Assembly: GCF_013035315.1 (NCBI RefSeq)
Contig: NZ_WQHP01000002.1
Span: 434,001-498,000, forward strand
Length of the DNA: 64,000 nucleotides
Direction: 5' to 3'
Origin: Ruegeria arenilitoris
GTDB lineage: Bacteria; Pseudomonadota; Alphaproteobacteria; Rhodobacterales; Rhodobacteraceae
Made by a program: the position numbers and the translations under genes. Under the pieces are notes generated by a model. It did no database searches. It was given only the letters and a program-made list of their open reading frames with translations, and was not told where the DNA came from. Positions 1 to 8,809 of the stretch are shown piece by piece; the first letter of the stretch is position 1, and every line of letters starts with the position of its first letter.

Positions 1-417
1 GATCGTACCCGCGATATTCATCACCGGGCCCAGAAAGGCTTGTTCTTCGCCCAACGTGTGCTGCAAATGGCCGACTAACAACTCGCCACAATGCAAACCA
101 ATGCGCACGTCGGGTTGTTTACCGTCCATCTCAGAAAGCCGCTGAATGATCTTGCGCGCGCTTGCGATGGCTTTGATCGCATGATCTTCGTCCGCTTGCG
201 GCGAGCCAAACACCGCCAGCGCACCGTCGCCGGTAAACAAGGTTGTTGCGCCATTACTCTCGCAGGTTGACATGATCAATTCGATCGCTGGCCCAACCTG
301 ATCAATGGCATCCTCAGGATCCAGCGAGCCAATCATCATGGTTGATTTGACAATATCGACGAACATGACAGTACACATCTTGCGTTCTGTCGGTTCAATC
401 TGGACGTTGCCTATCAT
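1..417 (-). CDS. Class III adenylate/guanylate cyclase, N-terminal part (cut by window edge)
   Basis: Reading the minus strand from an ATG at 417 gives 139 residues with no stop before the window edge, so the C-terminus is missing. The protein opens almost directly into a class III nucleotide cyclase catalytic domain: the first metal-binding aspartate lies in MFVDIVKST, a second conserved stretch reads TGDGALAVFG, and HCGELLVG follows. It would convert ATP (or GTP) to the cyclic nucleotide. An in-frame stop at 514-516 and the lack of another start support ATG 417, preceded by a GCGAAAGA stretch. Whether the missing part carries sensor domains cannot be seen. A second, membrane-anchored cyclase lies at 35289. 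Nucleotide specificity is not decided by what is visible. Confidence 0.85.
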   Translation of the reverse strand, partial: MIGNVQIEPTERKMCTVMFVDIVKSTMMIGSLDPEDAIDQVGPAIELIMSTCESNGATTLFTGDGALAVFGSPQADEDHAIKAIASARKIIQRLSEMDGKQPDVRIGLHCGELLVGHLQHTLGEEQAFLGPVMNIAGTI

Positions 418-594
418 TCTTTCGCGTTCCCGTTTCGAAATGAGTATGCCGTTTGAATGTGAATTTTGCCAGTCCGTAAAAGCATGTTGCAGGTTTGGAC
501 GAGCCGTTATCCGTTAAACTTCGCGTGTCAAATTCGTTGAAACGACACAATAAATGAATTACGCGTAAAGATACATTTTTAAAGAGGTATGATC

Positions 595-876
595 GTGACT
601 GAAAAGCATAAACACGGCCTGACGCTTGAGGATGTTCAGACAATCATCGGGCGAGGCGTTCTTGATGAGGCATTCCGGCAAGCTTTTGTTCAAGACCCCG
701 AGACGGTTGTTAAACGTCTGGGCATTTCTGTCGAAGATGACGGTAACGCGCGTGACCTGCTGAAATCCATCGGCGAGGTTCTGGAAGGCGGTTCCGACGT
801 TCGGTCCGCAATGGATAAAATCAGATCAGCATACGAAGACTCTTCGGACGGCGTAATCCGGCCCCGCTGCGCCTAA
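595..876 (+). CDS. Candidate RiPP precursor peptide (leader-like, 93 aa)
   Basis: A small acidic protein directly in front of a RiPP-maturation radical SAM gene, with only 6 bp between them. Residues about 8-45 resemble the leader of Franean1_4349-type RiPP precursors: a helix LTLEDVQTIIGRGVLDEAFR, then a dPE element (QDPETVVKRLG) and a hydrophobic turn. The protein ends in SDGVIRPRCA with a penultimate cysteine, so the modified core would most likely be the last 10-20 residues. An ATG at 589 is possible, but GTG 595 sits 7 nt after the GAGG at 584-587, whereas ATG 589 is too close to it; GTG is preferred. No protease or exporter gene is adjacent. Precursor status is inferred from leader-like sequence and gene context; it could otherwise be an uncharacterised regulatory protein. 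Confidence 0.7.
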   Translation: MTEKHKHGLTLEDVQTIIGRGVLDEAFRQAFVQDPETVVKRLGISVEDDGNARDLLKSIGEVLEGGSDVRSAMDKIRSAYEDSSDGVIRPRCA

Positions 877-882
877 CGCGAA

Positions 883-2817
883 ATGAGCGAAGCGGCGTTA
901 AGCCAGCCCAACACCCCAGGCGCGGACCATCACCGCCTGTGCCTGGTATCTATGCCGTTTTCCTCGCTCCAGCATCCGGGGTTGGGGTTGGCCTTACTGG
1001 CGCAACTGGCCCGACGGGCGGGAGCGACGACGACCGAAAAGTTCTTTAGCTTTGACTTTGCCGAAGTGATCGGGCTGGACAGGTATTCGCTGCTGTCTGA
1101 CGGCAGGTTCTACCAGGCCCTTTTGGGCGAGTGGGTGTTCACCGACCTTATCTACCCACGCGAGGAAGCTGTTGCATTCGAATACCTAACCACTGTTTTG
1201 GCGGACCACGTGTCAGGTGTGGAATGGCTGACCGTCATGCAAGACGCTATTTCCGCCCGAAAAGCGGCCAAGGAATTCGTTGACCGCTGCGCTGAAGACA
1301 TTCTTTGGGACAATCCAACCGTCGTGGGTATTACGTCATCTTTCCAACAGGTTATGTCGTCATTGGCCATCGCCAAAGCCATAAGGCGCCGGTCGAACGA
1401 TGTGGTGATCGTGATGGGCGGCGCAAATTGCGAGGGTCCGCTGGGACAGACCCTGCTGCAGGCACATCCCGAACTGGACGCCGTTTGTATCGGCGAAGGG
1501 GACGAGGCGTTCCCCGAGTTTCTCAGCAATCTGCAATCTCGCGATGCCCTGCCCGAAACACCTGGCATCTTGACCCAAACGCACAACACCCGATCCCTTG
1601 AGGATGCGAAGGCGCCCCTGGTTACTGATCTGGACGCGTTGCCGGTGCCGGACTTTTCCTCGTTTTTTGACCGGTTTCACAACACCCCCGGGTTACCGGA
1701 CTTGTTCCAGCCTTCGCCGACAATCGAGACCTCGCGCGGGTGTTGGTGGGGGGCCAAGCATCACTGCACTTTCTGCGGCCTGAACGGCCAGTCGATGACC
1801 TATCGCAGCAAATCGGCCGAGCGTGCCTTTGCTGAATTCCGCGAGCTGGCGGATCTTTACGGTCCTGATCTGGTCGTCGTCGACAACATTCTGGACCACC
1901 GGTACCTCAGAACGTTGATCCCCAAACTGGCGCAGGACGAACGCCCGTTCCTGATGCATTATGAGGTCAAATCAAACCTGTCGCCGGCAGTGATTGCGTC
2001 ACTGGCCAACGGGGGCGTCCGCAAGGTTCAACCCGGAATCGAGACCTTCGACACCAAAACGCTTGCCCACATGCGCAAGGGCGTTTCCGGCATCCAGAAC
2101 ATTCAGACCTTGAAGCTTTGTGCTGAGGCGGGCGTCTTTGTCGAATGGTGTTTTCTCTATGGTTTCCCCGGAGAAGATCCCGAAGGTTTCAGCCGGATGG
2201 CGAAATTGATCCCGCACCTGCACCACCTGCAACCCCCGGGGTCGATTGGACCGGTTCGGGCGGACCGGTTCAGCCCCTATTTCGACTACCCCGAGGCCTA
2301 TGGCATTCAGGTTCGGCCGGCTAAACCGTATGGCTATATCTTCGACGTGCCGAACGAAGATCTTGCGCAGTACGCCTATCACTTTGACATCGTAGATGGG
2401 GATCAATCGGCGGCCCAGGATCGCGCCGCACCTACGCTTGATGCTTTGGCGATCTGGCAAAACGATGCGAGCACTGCTGAACTGTATCTGGATGGCGATG
2501 TCGTTGTGGACACGCGCGATCCCGATCAGTCTCACAAACACCAACTTTCGGCGACAGAAATCGCAGTTCTTGACCAAGCCCCAACCATTGTCGGCCGCGC
2601 CCAACTGCAGGACCGGTTGGAAGCCACCTTTGGACAGGACGCCGTTCGCGATGCAGTTCTCCGCCTGTTGGAGCTGAACCTTCTATATTCCGAAGAAGAC
2701 GCCGTGCTGTCACTGGTACTCAGGACACCGGGTTTCACTCGTGCGCCGGAATGGAGCGTGATCCGATCGCACCCGGAACTGGCGTTCTCAGTTCAACGCA
2801 GCGACGAATTTTGCTAA
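883..2817 (+). CDS. RiPP maturation radical SAM C-methyltransferase (B12-dependent type)
   Basis: A 644-residue protein with the architecture of the TIGR03975-type RiPP maturation family: an N-terminal cobalamin-binding-like domain (about residues 140-220, with VVIVMGGANCEG and CIGEGDEAFPEF), then a radical SAM domain (about 280-480) and a C-terminal extension. The iron-sulfur cluster cysteines are C287, C295 and C298 in RGCWWGAKHHCTFCGLNG, a CX7CX2C spacing characteristic of this family rather than the usual CX3CX2C. QPGIETF and GFPGEDPEGF are further conserved radical SAM features. Members are expected to methylate unactivated carbons in a precursor peptide. It forms a two-gene unit with the small leader-like protein at 595 and is followed by a convergent gene, so the cassette has no visible exporter or peptidase. 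Confidence 0.88.
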   Translation: MSEAALSQPNTPGADHHRLCLVSMPFSSLQHPGLGLALLAQLARRAGATTTEKFFSFDFAEVIGLDRYSLLSDGRFYQALLGEWVFTDLIYPREEAVAFEYLTTVLADHVSGVEWLTVMQDAISARKAAKEFVDRCAEDILWDNPTVVGITSSFQQVMSSLAIAKAIRRRSNDVVIVMGGANCEGPLGQTLLQAHPELDAVCIGEGDEAFPEFLSNLQSRDALPETPGILTQTHNTRSLEDAKAPLVTDLDALPVPDFSSFFDRFHNTPGLPDLFQPSPTIETSRGCWWGAKHHCTFCGLNGQSMTYRSKSAERAFAEFRELADLYGPDLVVVDNILDHRYLRTLIPKLAQDERPFLMHYEVKSNLSPAVIASLANGGVRKVQPGIETFDTKTLAHMRKGVSGIQNIQTLKLCAEAGVFVEWCFLYGFPGEDPEGFSRMAKLIPHLHHLQPPGSIGPVRADRFSPYFDYPEAYGIQVRPAKPYGYIFDVPNEDLAQYAYHFDIVDGDQSAAQDRAAPTLDALAIWQNDASTAELYLDGDVVVDTRDPDQSHKHQLSATEIAVLDQAPTIVGRAQLQDRLEATFGQDAVRDAVLRLLELNLLYSEEDAVLSLVLRTPGFTRAPEWSVIRSHPELAFSVQRSDEFC

Positions 2818-2843
2818 AATATAAGAAAGGGGCCAAGGCCCCT
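2815..2843 (-). terminator. Intrinsic terminator for the minus-strand monooxygenase remnant
   Basis: AGGGGCC (2828-2834) pairs with GGCCCCT (2837-2843). On the minus strand the hairpin is followed by a T-rich tract (TTTCTTATATTTT). It sits between convergent ends at 2817 and 2858 and may also stop the plus-strand RiPP transcript. Confidence 0.65.
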
Positions 2844-2857
2844 ATCTCCGAACTCGG

Positions 2858-3397
2858 TCACGAGAATGCCTTGATAACCTTGGCGTAGTTATCCAGCATC
2901 TCAAGCTCTTCTTCCTGCGTGAAGTAACCAACGTGGTGCCAAACCACGAACTCCTCGGTGTTGTACTTCTCTTTCAAGGCACCCACCTGATCGATGACCT
3001 GATTAACGGTACCCTTCCAGACGCGACCCATCGGTACGTGATATGGCGGCGCGTTATACGCGAAATTGAATAGCTCTTCGAAATCGCGATAGTGCTGTTC
3101 GGCTTGCGCTTCGGTCGAGCCAATGGTCAGGTGCCCGCCAAGCACCAGAGTGTTGCCAACGGTCAGATCGGTGTGACCGTGATGATGGGCTTCCTCAAGG
3201 TAGATCGGCATGGTCATGTCCATGAATTCGTCCTTCGAGACGAACGACACCAGTTTCGCCCCTTCCTTGGCCCAGAACTTCGCCGTTTCCATTGACCACG
3301 AGAACGGTACATAGAGCGGCGGGAAATCGCGCCCGTCGGTCCGTTCACGCGGACGCGGTACGATGCCCATCTTGCGCAGTGTGCCGTTTTCATCTGT
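2858..3397 (-). pseudogene. 5'-truncated LLM-class flavin-dependent monooxygenase remnant
   Basis: The reading frame aligns over its whole length with the C-terminal half of the intact luciferase-like monooxygenase at 13000-14133: shared stretches include MGIVPRP versus SGIVPRP, SMETAKFW, APPYHVP, GRVW and VWHHV. Homology continues upstream of the first ATG (3370) to about 3397 (DENGTLRK versus DENKILRK), and then stops at a TGA. About 190 N-terminal residues, including most of the barrel, are missing (170 versus 377 aa). Identity to the intact copy is only about half by eye, so this is a diverged paralogue, not a recent duplicate. An operator-like sequence remains just upstream (3416-3426). 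A short protein could still be made from ATG 3370, but it would be unlikely to be catalytic. Confidence 0.7.
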
Positions 3398-3415
3398 TTG
3401 CCTTAGGTGATTTAT

Positions 3416-3426
3416 CGTTCACTTAC
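3416..3426. promoter_or_regulatory. Operator-like element shared with the monooxygenase/TetR intergenic region
   Basis: CGTTCACTTAC here matches CGTTCACTAAC at 14160-14170 in 10 of 11 positions, in the same orientation and at a similar distance upstream of the monooxygenase coding sequence (about 19 versus 23 bp). It is probably a fossil promoter/operator of the truncated paralogue. The palindrome's other half is not conserved. Confidence 0.4.
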
Positions 3427-3473
3427 TTTAACAACTCGCTTGGCCCTGAAATTTGATTTGAGTCAAAGAATGC

Positions 3474-3504
3474 AAAAAGGGCGCCCGGTTTCCGGGACGC
3501 CCTT
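3474..3504 (-). terminator. Intrinsic terminator at the end of the acyl-CoA catabolism operon
   Basis: AAGGGCG (3477-3483) and CCCGG (3484-3488) pair with CCGGG (3492-3496) and CGCCCTT (3498-3504); A3497 is a bulge and the loop is TTT. On the minus strand the hairpin runs directly into TTTTT. It lies 33 bp beyond the stop of the acyl-CoA dehydrogenase gene. Confidence 0.8.
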
Positions 3505-3536
3505 CCGTTCCGCTGTCTGTGTAGAAGGAGGAGGAG

Positions 3537-5306
3537 TTACAGACAGCGATCAGCCCGAGATACAACACCGGGTTCACCGGCTTGCATAATCAGTTCGTGA
3601 CTTACGGCCCGCGGCAAGGCCCGCGCCATAAAGGCGCGCGCCGCATCTACGCGGTCAGAGTAATAATCAGGCGATTGCGCACCGGTGGCTGCCTTGGCAA
3701 CCCGCGCAATCCGGGCGGACATCCATGCCGAAAGGCTCAGCGCCACGATCTCCAGATAGTCGCATGCGCCAGACAGGACATCGCCTTGAGCTGTTCCCAG
3801 AACCCAGTCGGTCGAGCGCCCAAGACGGGTTGCCGCATCACGCAGGTTCTGCTCGATGTCAGCAAGGTCCGCGTCCAAACGGCCCGCCTCGTCCAGCATA
3901 TCGGCGATAAACCCTTTGATGACGGCCCCATTGTCGCCGCGCACTTTGCGCATCACCAGATCGCGCGCCTGAACGGCACTTGTACCTTCATAAATCTCGG
4001 TGATCCGGACATCGCGGACCAATTGCTCGACCCCGTAATCCTTGATGAACCCGTGGCCGCCGTGCATTTGAACGGCCTCATTCGCCATGCGTGACCCCAT
4101 TTCGGACAGATAGGATTTGATCACCGGAGTCAGCAGCGACAAACGTGCATCTGCTTCCTTGCGCTTCTCAGGGGTCTCGGCGCGATGGGCCACGTCCAAC
4201 AAACCTGCACCGAAATAGGCCAGCGCACGGCCAACATCCATTTCGCCTTGTGCAGTCAATAGACGACGGCGTACGTCCGCATGGGCAATCAGCGGATCAG
4301 CCGGGCCAGTCGGATTCAAGGGTTCCCCGTCCGCGCGGCCCTGAAGGCGTTCGTGGGCATAAGACGTCGCGGTTTGAACTGCCGCTTCCGCCACACCCAA
4401 TCCCTGCAGTCCAACGGAAAGGCGCGCCGCGTTCATCATCACGAACATCGCGGCAAGACCTTTGCCCTCTTCACCAACGATCCAGGCTTTGGTGTCCTCG
4501 AACGAGATTGCGCAGGTGGGCGATCCATGGATACCCATCTTGTTCTCGATCCCGGCGATGGTGATCGTGTTGCGTTCGTCGGTCGTGTTGTTATCGGCGT
4601 CCAGCATGTATTTCGGAGCCAAGAACAGCGACAAACCGCGTGGTCCCGGCTGTGCACCTTCGACCCGAGCCAGGATCAGGTGGGCGACATTCTCCGACAT
4701 GTCGTGATCGCCCCAGGTGATGAAGATCTTGTTGCCGGTGATGGCATATGATCCGTCCTCATTGCGGACAGCCTTGGTACGGATCAAACCCAGATCGGTG
4801 CCGCAATGCGGCTCGGTCAGGTTCATGGTCCCGGCCCAATTTCCGGATGTCAGCTGCGGGCAATAGACGGCCTTCTGTTCGTCCGAACCATAGGCCATCA
4901 GCGCCTCGACAACACCGAAATTCAACTCGTGGATCAGGGCAAAGGCCAGGTTGGTGCCCGCCATGCCCTCACGCAGTGCCGCATGCAGGACAAACGGCAG
5001 TTGTTGTCCACCATATTCTTCCTCCAATGCCAGCGCGTTCCACCCGTCTTCGCAAAACACCTTGTAAGCCTCGCCAAAGCCGGGGGCGGCATAAACCTGA
5101 CCGTCCTCAAGCCGCGCGCCGGGGCTATCGCCCGCTTCGTTGCAGGTCGCTAGGTTGTCCCGCACGAACCCATTAATGGCATCGACCACAGCAAAGAACG
5201 TGTCCTTGTCGCAATGCTCGTACCCTGGAAGGGCAAGGGTCTTGTCGAGGTCAAGAACCTCGTCCAGCAAAAATGTTATGTCCCGCTGAGGGAGTTGATA
5301 GTCCAT
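3537..5306 (-). CDS. Acyl-CoA dehydrogenase, large form with C-terminal extension
   Basis: A 589-residue FAD-dependent acyl-CoA dehydrogenase that would form the alpha,beta double bond of an acyl-CoA and pass electrons to ETF. FAD and substrate motifs are present (MNLTEPHCGTDLG, FITWGDHDM, MHGGHGFIKDYGVEQLVRD), and the presumed catalytic glutamate lies near residue 440 in ITEIYEGTSAVQ. The roughly 150-residue C-terminal extension and the N-terminus MDYQLPQRDITFLL are typical of the DmdC/FadE2-like group, so either a medium/long-chain or a methylmercaptopropionyl-type substrate is possible. It is the last gene of the operon, 11 bp after the hydroxyacyl-CoA dehydrogenase gene and just before the terminator at 3474-3504. 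Confidence 0.88.
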   Translation of the reverse strand: MDYQLPQRDITFLLDEVLDLDKTLALPGYEHCDKDTFFAVVDAINGFVRDNLATCNEAGDSPGARLEDGQVYAAPGFGEAYKVFCEDGWNALALEEEYGGQQLPFVLHAALREGMAGTNLAFALIHELNFGVVEALMAYGSDEQKAVYCPQLTSGNWAGTMNLTEPHCGTDLGLIRTKAVRNEDGSYAITGNKIFITWGDHDMSENVAHLILARVEGAQPGPRGLSLFLAPKYMLDADNNTTDERNTITIAGIENKMGIHGSPTCAISFEDTKAWIVGEEGKGLAAMFVMMNAARLSVGLQGLGVAEAAVQTATSYAHERLQGRADGEPLNPTGPADPLIAHADVRRRLLTAQGEMDVGRALAYFGAGLLDVAHRAETPEKRKEADARLSLLTPVIKSYLSEMGSRMANEAVQMHGGHGFIKDYGVEQLVRDVRITEIYEGTSAVQARDLVMRKVRGDNGAVIKGFIADMLDEAGRLDADLADIEQNLRDAATRLGRSTDWVLGTAQGDVLSGACDYLEIVALSLSAWMSARIARVAKAATGAQSPDYYSDRVDAARAFMARALPRAVSHELIMQAGEPGVVSRADRCL

Positions 5307-5317
5307 GTCAATTTCCC

Positions 5318-7603
5318 TCAGTTTTTTAGTGGCTTGCCGGTGGTCATGGTGTGGCGCATCCGCTCGATTGTCTTGTCCTGTCGGATCAGACGCATCATGC
5401 CTTCGGCCTCAAGCCTGTGCAGCGCTTCTTCGTCCAGAACGCCGCCTTCGCCCCCGGCCAGAACCTGTGCCGTCTCGCGTGCAATCTCGACCGTGTACGG
5501 GGCATCTGACATCGCCTCTGCCAAGGCCTTGAGTTTGGCGTTGATTGCGGCTGCATCCAGCGCAATCTCGGCCTTGGCAGGTGCCTGATAGCCATCCGCC
5601 AAAGCCAGAGCAGCCGCCTTTGCTTCGGCCAACAAACGATCGCGGTTCATGACCACGCCATCTGTTTGTCTCAGATAGCCAGCATGCTGCGCCAGCGGCG
5701 CAGAGCCGGTCATCAGCGCCGCCGAGATCACGTCAAACGCTGCGACGGCACCCTGGGTTGGATCTCCCAACTCGGCCGTCTTCCGCAACAACAAAGCAGT
5801 CGTTCCGCCCCAAGCTGGCAGCAGGCCAACATTGGCCTCAACCAAGCCGATATTACTTTCCAACACGGCCATGACCCGATCCGAATGCATCAGGATTTCG
5901 CAACCACCCCCAAGGGCCAGCCCACACGCAGCAGACACAACCGGGAACGGCGCGTATTTGATCTTGCGCATCGTCGCCTGACCGATGGCAAGTTGCCCTT
6001 CGACCAGATCCAGCTCGCCCGCATCGGCACGATCCAGCGCCTTTTTAAGGTTTGCACCAACCGAGAAGTGATTTCCGTCCGAGCCAATGACCATCGCCTT
6101 GAAGTCTCGGCCCACGACGTCCAACGCCTGGCTGACGCCGGTCATCACCAGATCGTCCAGCGCCGCATTGAGTGCGGTAATGGTCAGCAAAGCAACGCCA
6201 TCACCCATGTCCCGCAGCGCGACAGAGTCCGTCGCAAAGACCGGGTCATCCGTCAAATCCGAGGCAAAAATCACACCCGGGCCGCGCGGCACGTCCGCCT
6301 GTTCGCCGGACGGCAGCAGCACTTTCCGCGCCAGACCTGCGCCAGAGTAAATTCCACCACGTTCGGCTGCCAGCGCCAGCAAGGGCGGCACATCCTGCTC
6401 TTCGGACTTCAGACGCGCAGCAATCTTGTCCGCACCAATCCTGTCGATCAGCTTGAACGGACCCATGCGCCAGTTGTAACCCAGCTCCATAGCGGCATCG
6501 ATATCCGCCGGGTTGGCAGTAATTTCAGGAACGCACCAGGCCGCGTAAGACAACGTCGGGCCCATGACGGCCCAGGCATAATCGGCCAGCCGGTCCTCCG
6601 TTTGATCGATGAAATCAGCGCCAAACGTCTTGGCCAGTTCAGGTCCCTTAACCTGCGGGCGATAGTCAAGCGTGGCCAGATCAATCGCCTCGGCCTTGGG
6701 CTTGCCATTTTCATCCTTGGACCGGCGATAGAAACCGGCACCAGCTTTACGACCGGCCAATCCCTTGGCCGCCATCTTGTCGAAAAGGTCCAAACCTTCG
6801 GTATGGGTCTGCTGCGGGTCGTCCGCCTCAAGCAGGTTGCGCATCGACAGGCGCGATTTGCCCATCAGGTCGATCCCGATCAGATCCATCAGCGCAAACA
6901 CACCCGTGCCGGGCACACCAAAGGGGCGCGCCAGCACTGTGTCCGCCTCTTCCACCGTGATACCACGCGCCACAGCCTCGCGCGCGGCGGCGTTCATCCA
7001 CAGCCCGCCCAGGCGGTTAGCAATGAATCCGGGACGATCGTTGCAGGGTACAACGGTCTTGCCCAAACGCTCATCGCTAAAGGCACGCGCGCGCTCGGCA
7101 GCGGCCGGATCGGTGTCGGGGCCGGTTACAAGCTCGATCAGGCGCATGTAGCGCGGTGGGTTGAAGAAATGCACGATGACGAACCGCTTGCGCAGGCTCT
7201 CATCCATCGGGCCAACCAAGTCGGCCAATGGAATGGTCGAAGTGTTCGAACTGAGCAATGCGTCATCGCGCAGGTAAGGCGCGATTTTGGCATAGAGCGC
7301 GTGCTTGATGGAAAGGTCTTCCAAAACGACCTCAACCACCCAGTCGCATGTCGACAACTGGTCCAGATCATCCTCGAGATTGCCTGCCGTCAACCGGTCG
7401 GCATAGGCCGGATCTGCCAGTTGCGGCGCGCGACCCTTGGTCATGCGTGCGATGGCACCCTTGGCCAGCATCGCACGGTCTTCGGCATCCTGGGGAACGA
7501 TGTCCAGCAGAACAACCTCGGCGCCTGCGTTGGCGAAATGGGCGGCGATGCCTGCCCCCATCACACCCGAGCCGATGACGGCAACTTTATTGATCGCAGT
7601 CAT
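5318..7603 (-). CDS. 3-hydroxyacyl-CoA dehydrogenase / enoyl-CoA hydratase, FadN-type domain order
   Basis: A 761-residue bifunctional beta-oxidation enzyme. The NAD-binding hydroxyacyl-CoA dehydrogenase comes first (Rossmann motif VIGSGVMGAGIA at residue 8, NRPGFIANRLG-like stretch DRPGFIANRLGG near 195), followed by its C-terminal helical domains. A crotonase domain occupies about residues 440-720 (HFSVGANL, GGGCEILMHSD, GLVEANVGLLPAWGG). This is the reverse of the E. coli FadB order and matches the Bacillus FadN type. It hydrates enoyl-CoA and oxidises the 3-hydroxyacyl-CoA. The gene abuts the thiolase stop (0 bp) and precedes the acyl-CoA dehydrogenase by 11 bp, giving a fadA-fadN-fadE-like order. 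Confidence 0.9.
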   Translation of the reverse strand: MTAINKVAVIGSGVMGAGIAAHFANAGAEVVLLDIVPQDAEDRAMLAKGAIARMTKGRAPQLADPAYADRLTAGNLEDDLDQLSTCDWVVEVVLEDLSIKHALYAKIAPYLRDDALLSSNTSTIPLADLVGPMDESLRKRFVIVHFFNPPRYMRLIELVTGPDTDPAAAERARAFSDERLGKTVVPCNDRPGFIANRLGGLWMNAAAREAVARGITVEEADTVLARPFGVPGTGVFALMDLIGIDLMGKSRLSMRNLLEADDPQQTHTEGLDLFDKMAAKGLAGRKAGAGFYRRSKDENGKPKAEAIDLATLDYRPQVKGPELAKTFGADFIDQTEDRLADYAWAVMGPTLSYAAWCVPEITANPADIDAAMELGYNWRMGPFKLIDRIGADKIAARLKSEEQDVPPLLALAAERGGIYSGAGLARKVLLPSGEQADVPRGPGVIFASDLTDDPVFATDSVALRDMGDGVALLTITALNAALDDLVMTGVSQALDVVGRDFKAMVIGSDGNHFSVGANLKKALDRADAGELDLVEGQLAIGQATMRKIKYAPFPVVSAACGLALGGGCEILMHSDRVMAVLESNIGLVEANVGLLPAWGGTTALLLRKTAELGDPTQGAVAAFDVISAALMTGSAPLAQHAGYLRQTDGVVMNRDRLLAEAKAAALALADGYQAPAKAEIALDAAAINAKLKALAEAMSDAPYTVEIARETAQVLAGGEGGVLDEEALHRLEAEGMMRLIRQDKTIERMRHTMTTGKPLKN

Positions 7604-8785
7604 TTACAGAACCTCGAACAGGCCAGCCGCGCCCATGCCGCCGCCGATGCACATGGTGGCAACGATGTATTTGGCACCGCGTTTCTTACCCTCGATCAGC
7701 GCGTGGCCGACCATGCGGGTACCAGACATGCCATAAGGGTGACCCACCGAAATTGCGCCTCCATCGACGTTCAGAATTTCGTCCGGGATACCCAGCTTGT
7801 CGCGGCAGTAAAGCGCCTGCGACGCGAATGCCTCGTTCAGCTCCCAAAGGCCGATGTCGTCCATTTTCAGGCCGTTGCGTTCCAGCAGCTTCGGGACAGC
7901 AAAGACCGGGCCGATGCCCATCTCGTCGGGCTCACACCCGGCGACGACATAGCCGACATAACGCCCAATAGGCTCTAGCCCGCGCTTTTCTGCCAGCTTC
8001 TCTTCCATCACCACCTGCGCTGATCCACCGTCGGACAATTGCGAGGCGTTTCCGGCGGTGATCCACTTGTCCTCACCCATGACCGGAGCCAGACCGGCCA
8101 GGCTTTCCAGCGTGGTGGAAGGCCGGTTGCACTCGTCTTGCGTCAGCGTCACCTCCTCGTAGGTAATCTCACCGGTTTCTTTGTTCTTGTTGGCCTTCGT
8201 GACAGTGATCGGAACGATCTCATCATCGAATTTCCCTGCGGCCTGTGAGGCGGCGGTGCGTTGCTGGGATTGCAGGGCGAATGCGTCCTGCGCCTCGCGG
8301 CTGATGCCGTACCGTTCTGCTACCGTATCAGCGGTTTTGATCATCGGATCGTAAAAGCCGCGGACATTCTGTTCGATCCAATCCTCTTTCAGCCGGAACG
8401 TGTTGTCACGGCCCATCACCAGAGAGATGCTTTCCGCGCCTGCCCCAACGACAACGTCACAACCATCCACCATCACGCGCGAACAGGCGCGGGTCAGGGC
8501 CTCAAGACCTGAGGAACAGAACCGGTTGATCGTCTGGCCCGACGCCGTCACCGGCAGGCCCGCGCGCATGGCGACCTGACGGCCAAGGTTGCCGCCATTT
8601 GCGCCTTCGGGGACGGCATTGCCGATGATCACATCCTCAATCTCGGCAGGATCAACCCCAGCGCGCTTGACCGCTTCGGCTACGGCATGGCCGCCGTAAA
8701 CAGCGGGATGTGTGTCGTTGAAGGCGCCGCGGAAAGCTTTGCCAATGGCGGTACGAGCGGTCGAGACGATAACGGCAGAACGCAT
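7604..8785 (-). CDS. Acetyl-CoA C-acyltransferase (thiolase)
   Basis: A 393-residue thiolase, the normal family length. The acylated nucleophile is C90 in [11 protein letters not shown]. The C-terminal active-site His and Cys are in [14 protein letters not shown] and [12 protein letters not shown]. It carries out CoA-dependent cleavage of 3-ketoacyl-CoA, the last step of the beta-oxidation round encoded by the next two genes; the start of the FadN-like gene follows directly with no gap. A biosynthetic (condensing) role cannot be excluded by sequence, but the operon argues for degradation. Confidence 0.92.
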   Translation of the reverse strand: MRSAVIVSTARTAIGKAFRGAFNDTHPAVYGGHAVAEAVKRAGVDPAEIEDVIIGNAVPEGANGGNLGRQVAMRAGLPVTASGQTINRFCSSGLEALTRACSRVMVDGCDVVVGAGAESISLVMGRDNTFRLKEDWIEQNVRGFYDPMIKTADTVAERYGISREAQDAFALQSQQRTAASQAAGKFDDEIVPITVTKANKNKETGEITYEEVTLTQDECNRPSTTLESLAGLAPVMGEDKWITAGNASQLSDGGSAQVVMEEKLAEKRGLEPIGRYVGYVVAGCEPDEMGIGPVFAVPKLLERNGLKMDDIGLWELNEAFASQALYCRDKLGIPDEILNVDGGAISVGHPYGMSGTRMVGHALIEGKKRGAKYIVATMCIGGGMGAAGLFEVL

Positions 8786-8809
8786 GATTATGATCCTTGA
8801 ACGGTGAGT

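Noticed and set aside
5666-7978. A 770-codon plus-strand open frame opposite the hydroxyacyl-CoA dehydrogenase and thiolase genes
   Set aside because: Antisense to two well-conserved genes; its translation is rich in His, Arg and Gln with no domain, as expected for a high-GC shadow frame.
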